From assembly GCA_022563215.1 (NCBI GenBank), contig JADFNT010000087.1:1-7091 (forward strand): 7,091 nucleotides of DNA, read 5' to 3'. The position numbers and the translations under genes are program-made. The stretch's first letter is position 1. Each line of letters opens with the position of its first letter. Shown here piece after piece: positions 1-6,183 of the stretch. This stretch comes from Pseudomonadota bacterium. Lineage in GTDB: Bacteria > Pseudomonadota > Alphaproteobacteria > Rhodospirillales > Casp-alpha2. A model generated the notes under the pieces. The model searched no databases. It had not been told where the DNA came from and worked only from the letters and a program-made list of their open reading frames with translations.

Positions 1-764
1 ACGGCGTACTTGACCGGCCCCGGGCTGGTCTCGCAGAACAGCGAAAAATGCAGCGGCATCAGCCGGTCCTGCAACTCCATCACCGTCGCCAGGTCGCCGT
101 CGCGCCACGCCTTGTGCAGGTCCGCGCACAGCCTCGGCGCGACATTGGCGGTGACCGAGATGCAGCCCACCCCGCCGCCGGCCAGGAACGGCACGATGGT
201 GGCGTCCTCGCCCGAAATCTGGCAGAAATCCTTGCCGATGGCCAGGCGCGTCGCCATCGGCCGGGCCAGGTCCTGGGTCGCGTCCTTGACGCCGACGATG
301 TTGGGCAGCTTGGCCAGCCGGGCCATGGTATCGACGCTCATGTCGACGACGCTGCGCCCGGGGATGTTGTAGATGAGAATCGGCAGATCGACGGCGTCGA
401 TGATCGCCTTGTAATGGCGGTAGAGCCCTTCCTGGGTCGGCTTGTTGTAATACGGCGTGACCACCAGCGCCGCCGTCGCGCCGGCGTCCTTGGCGTGGCG
501 GGTCAGCATGATCGCTTCTTCGGTGGAGTTGGACCCGGTGCCGGCGATCACCGGCACCTTGCCGGCGGCGGCCTCGATGCAGGATTCGGTGACCCGCATG
601 TGCTCTTCGTGGCTGAGCGTCGGCGATTCGCCGGTGGTGCCGCAAGGAACCACGGCCTCCGTTCCCTCGTCGATTTGCCACTCGACGAAGGACTGAAAGG
701 CGTCTTCGTCCACACGCCCGTCCTTGAACGGCGTGACCAGGGCGGTCATCGACCCCTGAAACAT
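1..764 (-). CDS. dapA: 4-hydroxy-tetrahydrodipicolinate synthase, 3' end cut by window edge
   Basis: DapA condenses pyruvate with L-aspartate semialdehyde in the cytoplasm, the first committed step towards meso-diaminopimelate and lysine. The reverse strand opens with [13 protein letters not shown] and gives 254 codons of a family that is usually about 290 residues, so only the C-terminal tail is missing. The (beta/alpha)8 fold signatures are intact: GTTGES with Thr43/Thr44 in the pyruvate pocket, VTPYYNKP with Tyr106, YNIPGR with Tyr132 and Arg137 of the proton relay and substrate site, and VGVKDA with the Schiff-base Lys160. The visible end, PGPVKYA, matches the conserved PVK region. The ATG at 764 is chosen because GAGGA lies just upstream (773-769) and the protein then starts as family members do. 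It is divergent from the slt gene. Nothing suggests damage. Identity is very secure. Confidence 0.96.
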   Translation of the reverse strand, partial: MFQGSMTALVTPFKDGRVDEDAFQSFVEWQIDEGTEAVVPCGTTGESPTLSHEEHMRVTESCIEAAAGKVPVIAGTGSNSTEEAIMLTRHAKDAGATAALVVTPYYNKPTQEGLYRHYKAIIDAVDLPILIYNIPGRSVVDMSVDTMARLAKLPNIVGVKDATQDLARPMATRLAIGKDFCQISGEDATIVPFLAGGGVGCISVTANVAPRLCADLHKAWRDGDLATVMELQDRLMPLHFSLFCETSPGPVKYA

Positions 765-799
765 GGTTTCCTCACTTGAATTGGCCTTATTGAGCGGCG

Positions 800-829
800 A
801 ACATACCCATATTAACCGCTTTGCGGCAA
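800..829 (-). promoter_or_regulatory. possible sigma70-type promoter of dapA
   Basis: Reading leftward, TTGCCG (829-824) and TATGTT (805-800) are separated by 18 bases, with the dapA start codon 36 bases beyond the -10 box. Each hexamer matches the consensus at four of six positions. This is weak evidence, but it is the best pair I could find between the two divergent genes. Confidence 0.3.
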
Positions 830-835
830 GCGCCC

Positions 836-857
836 GTGGAATTCGGGTGGAATTCGG
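836..857. repeat. perfect tandem repeat of an 11-bp unit, two copies
   Basis: The unit GTGGAATTCGG occurs at 836-846 and again, directly abutting and without mismatch, at 847-857. Eleven bases is about one helical turn, so a protein binding both copies would sit on one face of the DNA. It lies in the divergent dapA/slt control region, just upstream of the putative dapA promoter. An operator is one reading, but a chance slippage duplication is equally possible. Confidence 0.6.
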
Positions 858-868
858 GCGGGATTAGG

Positions 869-906
869 GTCCCTATGGGGCCGTTCTTTTGTTGGCCCCT
901 AGGGGC
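869..906 (+). promoter_or_regulatory. strong bulged hairpin in the slt leader
   Basis: Bases 869-882 pair with 894-906: seven pairs (including one G-U), a bulged T at 876, then the perfect stem GGGGCC/GGCCCC, closed by an 11-base loop (883-893). The right arm carries the TAG at 900-902 that closes the slt reading frame on its 5' side. Neither strand has a T-run after the stem, so it does not look like an intrinsic terminator. It probably forms in the slt 5' leader RNA or acts as a DNA palindrome. Function is unknown. Confidence 0.5.
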
Positions 907-992
907 TGGGGGGCCGAAAAATCCGTTTAACAGGCCATATCGCCGCAATCATCTCCCCCGGCATCGGCATCGTCATCGGCTGCCTGGTCGCC
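903..992 (+). other. in-frame 5' extension of slt encoding a signal-peptide-like segment
   Basis: The slt frame is open from 903, just after a TAG at 900. It reads with a basic start (GGRKIRL), then a hydrophobic stretch (HIAAIISPGIGIVIGCLVA), and continues through the ATG at 993 into TPAVAG, a good AxA signal peptidase I site. VIGC also loosely resembles a lipobox. No ATG, GTG or TTG exists in this frame between 903 and 993. The only near candidates are CTG at 906 and ATC at 921, the latter with a G-rich run seven bases ahead. Either a rare start codon is used, or a one-base shift joins this to the frame that has an ATG at 875. Confidence 0.5.
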
Positions 993-2924
993 ATGGGGCC
1001 AGGGACGCCAGCGGTGGCCGGCCTGCTGTCGGCCGGGGACGCCAAGGCGTTGAAGGCCGGGCTCGAGGCCGTCGACGGCGACAACCCCGGGCGCGCCCGG
1101 TCCATTACCCGCGCCATCAACGACCCCCTGGCCGCCAAGATCCTGCTCGGGGCGCGCCTGGCCAAGCCCAACCCCAAGGCCGATTTCGCCGAGATATCGG
1201 TTTTCATGGCCGAAAACCCCGACTGGCCCGGCCAAATTGAGCTGCAACGCCGGGCCGAGGAGGCGATGAACGGCCTTACCCCCGACGGCGTGGTTCTGGC
1301 CTGGTTCGAGGACAGGGACGCGCTAAGCGGTTACGGCAAGGCCCGCCTGGGCGAAGCGTTGCTGGCCGCCGGCGAGGAAAGCCGGGGCCGCGAGGTCATC
1401 CGCGACGCCTGGATCAACGGCAACTTCACCAAGCGGCGCGAACGCGCCTTTTACAAGCGCCACCGCCGCCTGTTGAACATCGACGACCACAACCGGCGCC
1501 TCGACCGGCTGTTGTGGGAAGGCCGCAATTGGCCGGTGCGCCGGATGCTGTGGAAGGTCAAGCCCGACGTCCGGGCGCTCGCCATCGCCCGGATGTTCCT
1601 GCGCCAGCGCCGGGGCAACGTCGATACCGCCATCGCCAAGGTCGCCGACGAGCTTAAAAGCGATCAGGGCCTGATTTACGAACGGCTGCGGTGGCGCCGG
1701 CGGCGGGGCAAATACGCCTCGGCCATGGAGCTTCTGGAAAACCTGCCCGACGACCTGAAGCATCCCAAGCGGTGGTGGATCGAACGCGGCTATCTGGCGC
1801 GCTGGAATCTGAACAAAGGCTATGTTTCCGCCGCCTACCGGACGGCCAAGGATCACCGGTTGGAATCCGGCCCGGCCTTCGCCGAGGCCGAATGGCTGGC
1901 GGGCTGGATCGCGCTTCGGTTTCTCGACGATGCCAAAGTCGCCCGCGACCATTTCGTGACCATGTACGGGGCGGTCAAATATCCCGTCAGCCGCGCCCGC
2001 GGCGCCTATTGGGCGGCCCGGGCGTTTGAGGCCCTTGCCGAAACCGACGAGGCCCGGGACTGGCATCAACTGGCGGCCCGCCATCCGACGACCTATTACG
2101 GCCAGTTGTCGACCGCCCGGCTGCGTCCGGGGGAAAGCTTGAAGTTGGCCGACGAACCGGAAGTCGGCGCCGACGAAACCAAGGCCTTCGAAGGCCACGT
2201 CCTTGTCCGTGCGGTCGGGATGCTGGGTGAAATCGGCGAAAAGGACCGCCTTCGGCCGTTCATCTCGCGTCTCGATGAATTGGGGGACACGCCGGGCTGG
2301 CGGCTGTTGACGGCGGAACTAGCCGGCGCCAACGACCGTCTCGATCTTTCGGTGATGATCGCCAAAAGGGCCGGACGCGACGGTTGGCAGTTCCCGCAAG
2401 CGGCCTTTCCGGCGCTGCTGCCGGGCCCGATGAACGTCAAGACTGTTGTTGCGCCCCTGGAAAGGCCGCTGCTGCTGGCCGTCGTCCGGCAGGAAAGCGC
2501 CTTCAACGTCAAGGCCAAGAGCCACGCCAACGCTCAGGGGTTGATGCAGTTGCTGCCGCGCACCGCCTATAAGGTGGCGAAAAGGCTCCGGGTGCCGTTT
2601 TCCCGCCGCCGCCTGACCACCGACGGGGTTTACAACCTGACCCTGGGCCAGGCTTATCTGTCTGAGCTTTTGGCGGCCTTCAAGGGCTCTTACGTGCTGG
2701 CGCTGGCGGCCTATAACGCCGGGCCCAAGCGGGTTCGCCAATGGCTTCGCGGCAACGGCGATCTCCGCAGGGCCGACGTCGATTCCATCGACTGGGTAGA
2801 GCTGATTCCGTTCCGGGAAACCCGGAACTACGTCCAGCGGGTGCTGGAGAACCTTCAGGTCTACCGTTTGCTGTTGGCGAAAACCGAAATCGCGTTGAGG
2901 CTGGAACGTGACCTGCATCAATGA
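993..2924 (+). CDS. slt: soluble lytic murein transglycosylase (Slt70 type)
   Basis: Slt enzymes cleave the MurNAc-GlcNAc bond of peptidoglycan in the periplasm, leaving 1,6-anhydro-muramyl ends for growth, remodelling and recycling. The 643-residue product from this ATG matches the family length. Residues from about 100 to 450 form the helical, TPR-like superhelix (many short amphipathic repeats rich in W, R and A), and the C-terminal SLT domain follows. In it VVRQESAF carries the catalytic Glu501, followed by GLMQLLP (516-522) and AYNAGP (573-578), the three hallmarks of the goose-lysozyme-like fold. The ATG at 993 lacks a Shine-Dalgarno sequence and would leave only MGPGTPAVA before the likely cleavage site, so the real start is probably upstream (see 903-992). 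It is divergent from dapA. Function is confident, the start is not. Confidence 0.93.
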   Translation: MGPGTPAVAGLLSAGDAKALKAGLEAVDGDNPGRARSITRAINDPLAAKILLGARLAKPNPKADFAEISVFMAENPDWPGQIELQRRAEEAMNGLTPDGVVLAWFEDRDALSGYGKARLGEALLAAGEESRGREVIRDAWINGNFTKRRERAFYKRHRRLLNIDDHNRRLDRLLWEGRNWPVRRMLWKVKPDVRALAIARMFLRQRRGNVDTAIAKVADELKSDQGLIYERLRWRRRRGKYASAMELLENLPDDLKHPKRWWIERGYLARWNLNKGYVSAAYRTAKDHRLESGPAFAEAEWLAGWIALRFLDDAKVARDHFVTMYGAVKYPVSRARGAYWAARAFEALAETDEARDWHQLAARHPTTYYGQLSTARLRPGESLKLADEPEVGADETKAFEGHVLVRAVGMLGEIGEKDRLRPFISRLDELGDTPGWRLLTAELAGANDRLDLSVMIAKRAGRDGWQFPQAAFPALLPGPMNVKTVVAPLERPLLLAVVRQESAFNVKAKSHANAQGLMQLLPRTAYKVAKRLRVPFSRRRLTTDGVYNLTLGQAYLSELLAAFKGSYVLALAAYNAGPKRVRQWLRGNGDLRRADVDSIDWVELIPFRETRNYVQRVLENLQVYRLLLAKTEIALRLERDLHQ

Positions 2925-2937
2925 TTGGTGGCCGCGG

Positions 2938-2966
2938 TTGACCGTTCCGGGTGGGAGTTGCACAAT
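2938..2966 (+). promoter_or_regulatory. sigma70-like promoter of the dehalogenase operon
   Basis: TTGACC (2938-2943, five of six consensus matches) and CACAAT (2961-2966, four of six) are spaced by exactly 17 bases. They lie in the 92-base gap after the slt stop. Transcription would begin near 2973, about 44 bases before the dehalogenase ATG. This is inferred from the motif alone, but it is the best promoter-like pair in the window. Confidence 0.5.
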
Positions 2967-3016
2967 TCTTTCACCGGCTCGTCAAGGGCCGGAACCAAAG
3001 GCAGGAACCACGATCC

Positions 3017-3700
3017 ATGGCCGTTAAAATCGAAGATATCGGCGCCTGCGTCTTCGACGCCTACGGCACCTTGTTCGACGTCGCCGCGGCGGCGGCGCAG
3101 TGCCGCGACGCCCTCGGCGACAAGGCCGACGAGCTGTCCGCCCTGTGGCGGACCCGGCAGCTTGAATACACCTGGCTCAGGAGCCTGATGCAGGAATACG
3201 TCGAATTCCGGCAGGTCACCGGCGACGGGCTGGATTACGCCATGGCCGCGCTCGGCATCGAGGACGACGCGCTGCGCCAGCGCCTGATGGACATCTACAT
3301 GCGCTTGGATGCCTACCCGGAGGTCAAGGCCGTGCTGAGCGCGCTGAAAGCGGGCGGCTTCAAGACCGCGATCCTTTCCAACGGCTCGCCGAAAATGCTG
3401 TCGTCGGCGGTCGACAATGCCGGTATCGCCGACCTATTGGACGACGTGTTTTCGGTCGATTCCATCGGCGTCTACAAGCCCCATCCCAGCGTCTACCAGA
3501 TGGCCGTGGACGGCCTCGGCGTCGATGCCGGGCGCATCTGCTTCATGTCGTCGAACGCCTGGGACGCGGCGGCGGGCGCCAATTTCGGCTACCGGGTAGT
3601 GTGGGTGAACCGTTTCGGCCAGCCCCAGGAACGCATCCCCGGCGAGCCCGAGCACGAGGTCAAGACCCTCGACGCCCTGCCCCCGCTGTTGGGGCTCTAG
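3017..3700 (+). CDS. haloacid dehalogenase, type II ((S)-2-haloacid dehalogenase family)
   Basis: This family hydrolyses (S)-2-haloacids to (R)-2-hydroxyacids through an aspartyl ester in the cytoplasm. The 227-residue product aligns well from memory with L-DEX of Pseudomonas sp. YL. FDAYGTLFD gives the nucleophile Asp14 and Thr18. WRTRQLEYTW gives Arg45, LSNGS gives Ser121 and Asn122, VYKPHPSVY gives Lys154 and Tyr160, and SSNAWDA gives Ser178, Asn180 and Asp183. All residues known to matter in L-DEX are present, so it is likely an active dehalogenase and not a generic HAD phosphatase. The ATG at 3017 has AGGAA nine bases ahead (3003-3007). A longer in-frame start at 2951 lies inside the putative promoter and adds an unrelated basic stretch. 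It is the first gene of a three-gene rightward run. The natural substrate is unknown. Confidence 0.92.
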   Translation: MAVKIEDIGACVFDAYGTLFDVAAAAAQCRDALGDKADELSALWRTRQLEYTWLRSLMQEYVEFRQVTGDGLDYAMAALGIEDDALRQRLMDIYMRLDAYPEVKAVLSALKAGGFKTAILSNGSPKMLSSAVDNAGIADLLDDVFSVDSIGVYKPHPSVYQMAVDGLGVDAGRICFMSSNAWDAAAGANFGYRVVWVNRFGQPQERIPGEPEHEVKTLDALPPLLGL

Positions 3701-3709
3701 GCCCGTTCC

Positions 3710-4597
3710 ATGACCGGGACCGATGGCGGCTACCGGGAACGCTGGCTGACGGCCCAGGACGGCCTCAAGCTCTATTATCGCGATTACCAGCCCCCCGGGG
3801 GCGTCACGGGGGGCGGCCCCGCCGCTTCGGCGACGCCGGTGCTGTGCCTGCCCGGCGTTTCGAGGAATTCGAAGGACTTCGCGCCGCTGGCCCAACGGCT
3901 GTCCCAGGGACGCCGCGTGATCTGTCCCGATTACCGGGGCCGCGGGCGGTCCCAATACGATCCCGACTGGCGCCATTACCACCCGCCGGTCTATGTCGAC
4001 GACATCCGCCACCTTCTCTGCGCCTTGGGCGTGCACCGGGTCCATGTCATCGGCACGTCGCTGGGCGGCATCCTGGCCATGGTCATGGCGGTGGCCATGC
4101 CGGGTGCCGTCGCCGGCGTCGTTCTCAACGACATCGGGCCGGAAATCGACATGTCGGGGCTGGCGAGGATCATCGACTATTTGAAGGACGACACCCCCCT
4201 TGCCGACTGGGACGCCGTCGTCGGGCGCCTCCGGGAAACCTTTCCCGACCTGCCGGCGCACTCGCCCGAGGACTGGCTGACCATCGCCCGTAACACATAT
4301 AAGGAATCCCCGGGCGGCGGGCTGGTCCATGACTGGGACCATGCCATCGTCAACCCGTTCGCCAAGGCGCTCGGCGGCAAGGTCAGCCTGTGGCCGCTGT
4401 TCAAGGCGCTGGAGCGGGTGCCGGTGTTGACCGTCCACGGGGCACGGTCGAATATCCTCAGCGACAAAACCTTATCCCGGATGGCGGAGACCATGCCCGG
4501 TATGGCGCAAGTCACGGTCGAGGACTGCGGCCACCCGCCGAGCCTGACCGAAGCCAATGTATTGGAGGCCATCGATGCCCACCTCGCCCCCGTCTGA
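3710..4597 (+). CDS. alpha/beta hydrolase
   Basis: This is a 295-residue single-domain alpha/beta-hydrolase-fold protein without a signal peptide, so presumably cytoplasmic. LPGVSRNSKDF (48-58) occupies the oxyanion-loop position after the first strand, PDYRGRGRS (73-81) follows, and the nucleophile elbow is GTSLGG with Ser117. His275 in CGHPPSL is the expected triad base. The expected acid position after strand 7, usually SD(L/I)LS in close relatives, here reads SNILS with Asn248; Asp252 is four residues later. A Gly/Pro-rich loop (about 28-43) lies between the N-terminal strands. The gene starts nine bases after the dehalogenase stop with only a weak ribosome site, and its 3' end overlaps the next gene, so co-transcription is likely. 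Esterase, lactonase or C-C hydrolase activities are all possible. The substrate cannot be predicted. Confidence 0.9.
   Translation: MTGTDGGYRERWLTAQDGLKLYYRDYQPPGGVTGGGPAASATPVLCLPGVSRNSKDFAPLAQRLSQGRRVICPDYRGRGRSQYDPDWRHYHPPVYVDDIRHLLCALGVHRVHVIGTSLGGILAMVMAVAMPGAVAGVVLNDIGPEIDMSGLARIIDYLKDDTPLADWDAVVGRLRETFPDLPAHSPEDWLTIARNTYKESPGGGLVHDWDHAIVNPFAKALGGKVSLWPLFKALERVPVLTVHGARSNILSDKTLSRMAETMPGMAQVTVEDCGHPPSLTEANVLEAIDAHLAPV
4564..4568 (+). promoter_or_regulatory. ribosome binding site deciding the dehydratase start
   Basis: GGAGG lies six bases before the ATG at 4575, inside the end of the hydrolase gene. It supports 4575 over an in-frame ATG at 4557, which would place this motif inside the coding sequence and add only six residues. 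Confidence 0.75.
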
Positions 4598-5588
4598 ACC
4601 AGAATCTGAGGCCCCGACCTATGACGACGTGGTCGCGGCGGCGGAACAAATCGCCGGCCACGCCGTCACCACGCCGCTGCTGGAGAGCCCGCTGCTCAAC
4701 GAGAAACTGGGCGGCCGCTTGCTGGTCAAGGCCGAGTGCCTGCAACGGAGCGGGGCGTTTAAGTTCCGCGGCGCCTATAACCGGATTTCACGCCTCGGCG
4801 ACGAACAGCGCAAGGCCGGCGTCATCGCCTTTTCATCCGGCAACCATGCCCAGGGCGTCGCCATGGTGGCGCAGATGCTGGGCGTGCCGGCGGTCATCGT
4901 CATGCCGACGGACGCGCCCGAGATCAAACTCGCCAACACCCGGGCCTATGGGGCCGAGGTGGTGATGTTTGACCGCGAAACGGAAAGCCGCGAGGAAATC
5001 GCCGCCAGGCTGGCCGCCGAACGGGGCGCTACCCTGGTGCCGTCCTACGACGACCCTTTCATCATCGCCGGCCAGGGAACGGTTGGCCTTGAGATCGCCG
5101 CCCAGGCCCGTGAAATGGACGCCCGGCTCGACGCGGTGATCGTCCCTTGCGGCGGCGGCGGGCTGATTTCCGGATGTGCGCTGGCGCTTTCCGAGGAATG
5201 CCCGGAGGCCCAATTGTTCGCCGCCGAACCGGAAGGTTTCGACGATACCGCCCGCTCGTTGGCCGCCGGCGAGCGGTTGAGCAACGATAAGGGCGCCAAG
5301 ACGTTTTGCGATGCGCTTATCCTGCCGACGCCCGGCGCGTTGACGTTTTCGATCAATCGAAGGCTTCTCGCGGGCGGTTTTTCTCTCGGCGACGCCGAGA
5401 CGGCCCGGGCCATGAAGGCGGCGTTTCAGTACCTTAAATTGGTGGTCGAGCCGGGCGGCGCCGTGGCCTTGGCGGCGGTCTTGACCGGGGCCTATGACTG
5501 CCGGGGCAAAACCGTGGCCGTGGTCTGTTCCGGCGGCAACGTGGACCCGGGTGTCTTTGCCGCCGCGTTGGGCGCCGACGAGGATTGA
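4575..5588 (+). CDS. threonine/serine dehydratase, PLP-dependent (catabolic type, no ACT domain)
   Basis: Fold-type II PLP enzymes of this family deaminate L-threonine to 2-oxobutanoate (or serine to pyruvate) in the cytoplasm. The 337-residue product carries SGAFKFRGA with the PLP lysine Lys63, SSGNHAQG (87-94), the phosphate-binding PCGGGGLISG (191-200) and CSGGNVD with Ser319, which contacts the pyridine nitrogen in relatives. EPEGFDD puts Glu218 and Asp224 where serine racemase and its relatives bind a divalent cation. The length resembles TdcB (about 330) and not biosynthetic IlvA (about 510), because the regulatory ACT-like domain is absent. A serine racemase or threo-3-hydroxyaspartate dehydratase role is a real alternative. 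The start overlaps the hydrolase gene by 23 bases, suggesting translational coupling. The family is certain, the exact substrate is not. Confidence 0.93.
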   Translation: MPTSPPSEPESEAPTYDDVVAAAEQIAGHAVTTPLLESPLLNEKLGGRLLVKAECLQRSGAFKFRGAYNRISRLGDEQRKAGVIAFSSGNHAQGVAMVAQMLGVPAVIVMPTDAPEIKLANTRAYGAEVVMFDRETESREEIAARLAAERGATLVPSYDDPFIIAGQGTVGLEIAAQAREMDARLDAVIVPCGGGGLISGCALALSEECPEAQLFAAEPEGFDDTARSLAAGERLSNDKGAKTFCDALILPTPGALTFSINRRLLAGGFSLGDAETARAMKAAFQYLKLVVEPGGAVALAAVLTGAYDCRGKTVAVVCSGGNVDPGVFAAALGADED

Positions 5589-5590
5589 CA

Positions 5591-5608
5591 GGGCGCGCGG
5601 TTGCGCCC
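5591..5608 (+). other. small GC hairpin after the dehydratase stop
   Basis: GGGCGC (5591-5596) and GCGCCC (5603-5608) form a perfect 6-bp stem with a six-base loop, two bases after the dehydratase stop codon. No T-run follows, so it is at best an unconventional terminator or an RNA 3'-end stabiliser for the operon. Confidence 0.35.
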
Positions 5609-5639
5609 GGGCTAACATCGAAAACCGGTGAGGAAATTA

Positions 5640-5662
5640 TCTAGTGGATTTTATCCACTAGA
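5640..5662. terminator. palindrome over the bactofilin stop, possible terminator between convergent genes
   Basis: Bases 5640-5649 are the exact reverse complement of 5653-5662, a 10-bp stem with a TTT loop. On the reverse strand it encodes the last codons (LVDKIH) and the stop of the bactofilin gene and is followed by ATAATTTCC, a weak T-containing tail. On the forward strand a GC-rich sequence follows. It sits between two converging transcripts. Terminator function is inferred; the stem is only moderately GC-rich. Confidence 0.4.
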
Positions 5663-6183
5663 GGCGGCGACCGCCTTTGGTCGTTGTCCTTGGCTTCGTC
5701 CGAGGCGCTGCCCTTGGACTCCATGGTTCCTGTTTCCCGGGCCTTGTCCAAGTGGCGGGCCGGATCGTCCTTGCCGACAACGCTGATCCGGGCGTCCGGT
5801 TGTTCCTTCTTTTCGACCATACGCTTGCAGTGGCCTTCGAGGAAGGCGCCGGTTTCGATGGACAGGTCCTCATGCAGGATATCGCCGACCACATGCGCGG
5901 TCGCGGCCAGGTTGACGGAGCGGGACTTGATCAGGCCGTTGACGGTGCCGTGGACAAAGACGGAATCGGCGACGATCTCGCCCTTGATATGGGCGGTTTC
6001 GCCGATGAGAAGGGACTTGGTGCGGATATCGCCGTCAACGGCGCCGTCGATTTGTATTTCACCATCGCTGCTGAGGTCGCCGACGATCTTGAGATCGGCG
6101 CTGATGATCGAGGGCGGCGACGATTTCACCACGGGTTTTGATTCGACAACGGTTCCCGTTGCTTTTCTAGTCTTGGAAAACAT
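5641..6183 (-). CDS. bactofilin (polymer-forming cytoskeletal protein)
   Basis: Bactofilins self-assemble without nucleotide into filaments or membrane-associated patches that position cell-wall enzymes and other machinery. The 180-residue product has a short basic N-terminus (MFSKTRK), a linker, then a core from about 26 to 120 built of short beta-helix rungs seen as repeated Gly/Val/Ile phrases: GEIQIDGAVDGDIR, GETAHIKGEI, VHGTVNGLIKS and ATAHVVGDI. From about 122 on there is a highly charged, probably disordered tail rich in K, D, E and R. The ATG at 6183 follows a ribosome-site-like AGG. The gene overlaps the end of the upstream M23 peptidase gene by 17 bases, so they are probably translated from one message. 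That pairing fits the known partnership of bactofilins with M23 peptidases. Its stop codon lies within a palindrome. Confidence 0.92.
   Translation of the reverse strand: MFSKTRKATGTVVESKPVVKSSPPSIISADLKIVGDLSSDGEIQIDGAVDGDIRTKSLLIGETAHIKGEIVADSVFVHGTVNGLIKSRSVNLAATAHVVGDILHEDLSIETGAFLEGHCKRMVEKKEQPDARISVVGKDDPARHLDKARETGTMESKGSASDEAKDNDQRRSPPLVDKIH

Noticed and set aside
48..779. Long forward reading frame opposite dapA
   Set aside because: The reverse strand encodes an unmistakable DapA with all catalytic residues; this frame is low-complexity and rich in Arg, Gly and His, typical of an antisense frame in GC-rich DNA.
821..1240. Forward frame starting at TTG 821 as a separate gene
   Set aside because: Most of it overlaps slt in another frame and turns into an Arg/His/Pro-rich shadow. 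Only its first part (ATG at 875) matters, as a possible source of the slt start by frameshift.
2951..3016. Longer start for the haloacid dehalogenase at GTG 2951
   Set aside because: It lies in the spacer of a good promoter-like sequence, adds 22 residues unlike the family, and the ATG at 3017 has its own ribosome site.
3434..4438. 334-codon reverse reading frame opposite the dehalogenase and hydrolase
   Set aside because: It spans two well-recognised forward genes, shows no family motif and has the composition of an antisense frame.
5591..5608. Classical intrinsic terminator for the dehydratase operon
   Set aside because: The stem is real but no T-run follows, so only a hairpin is reported.
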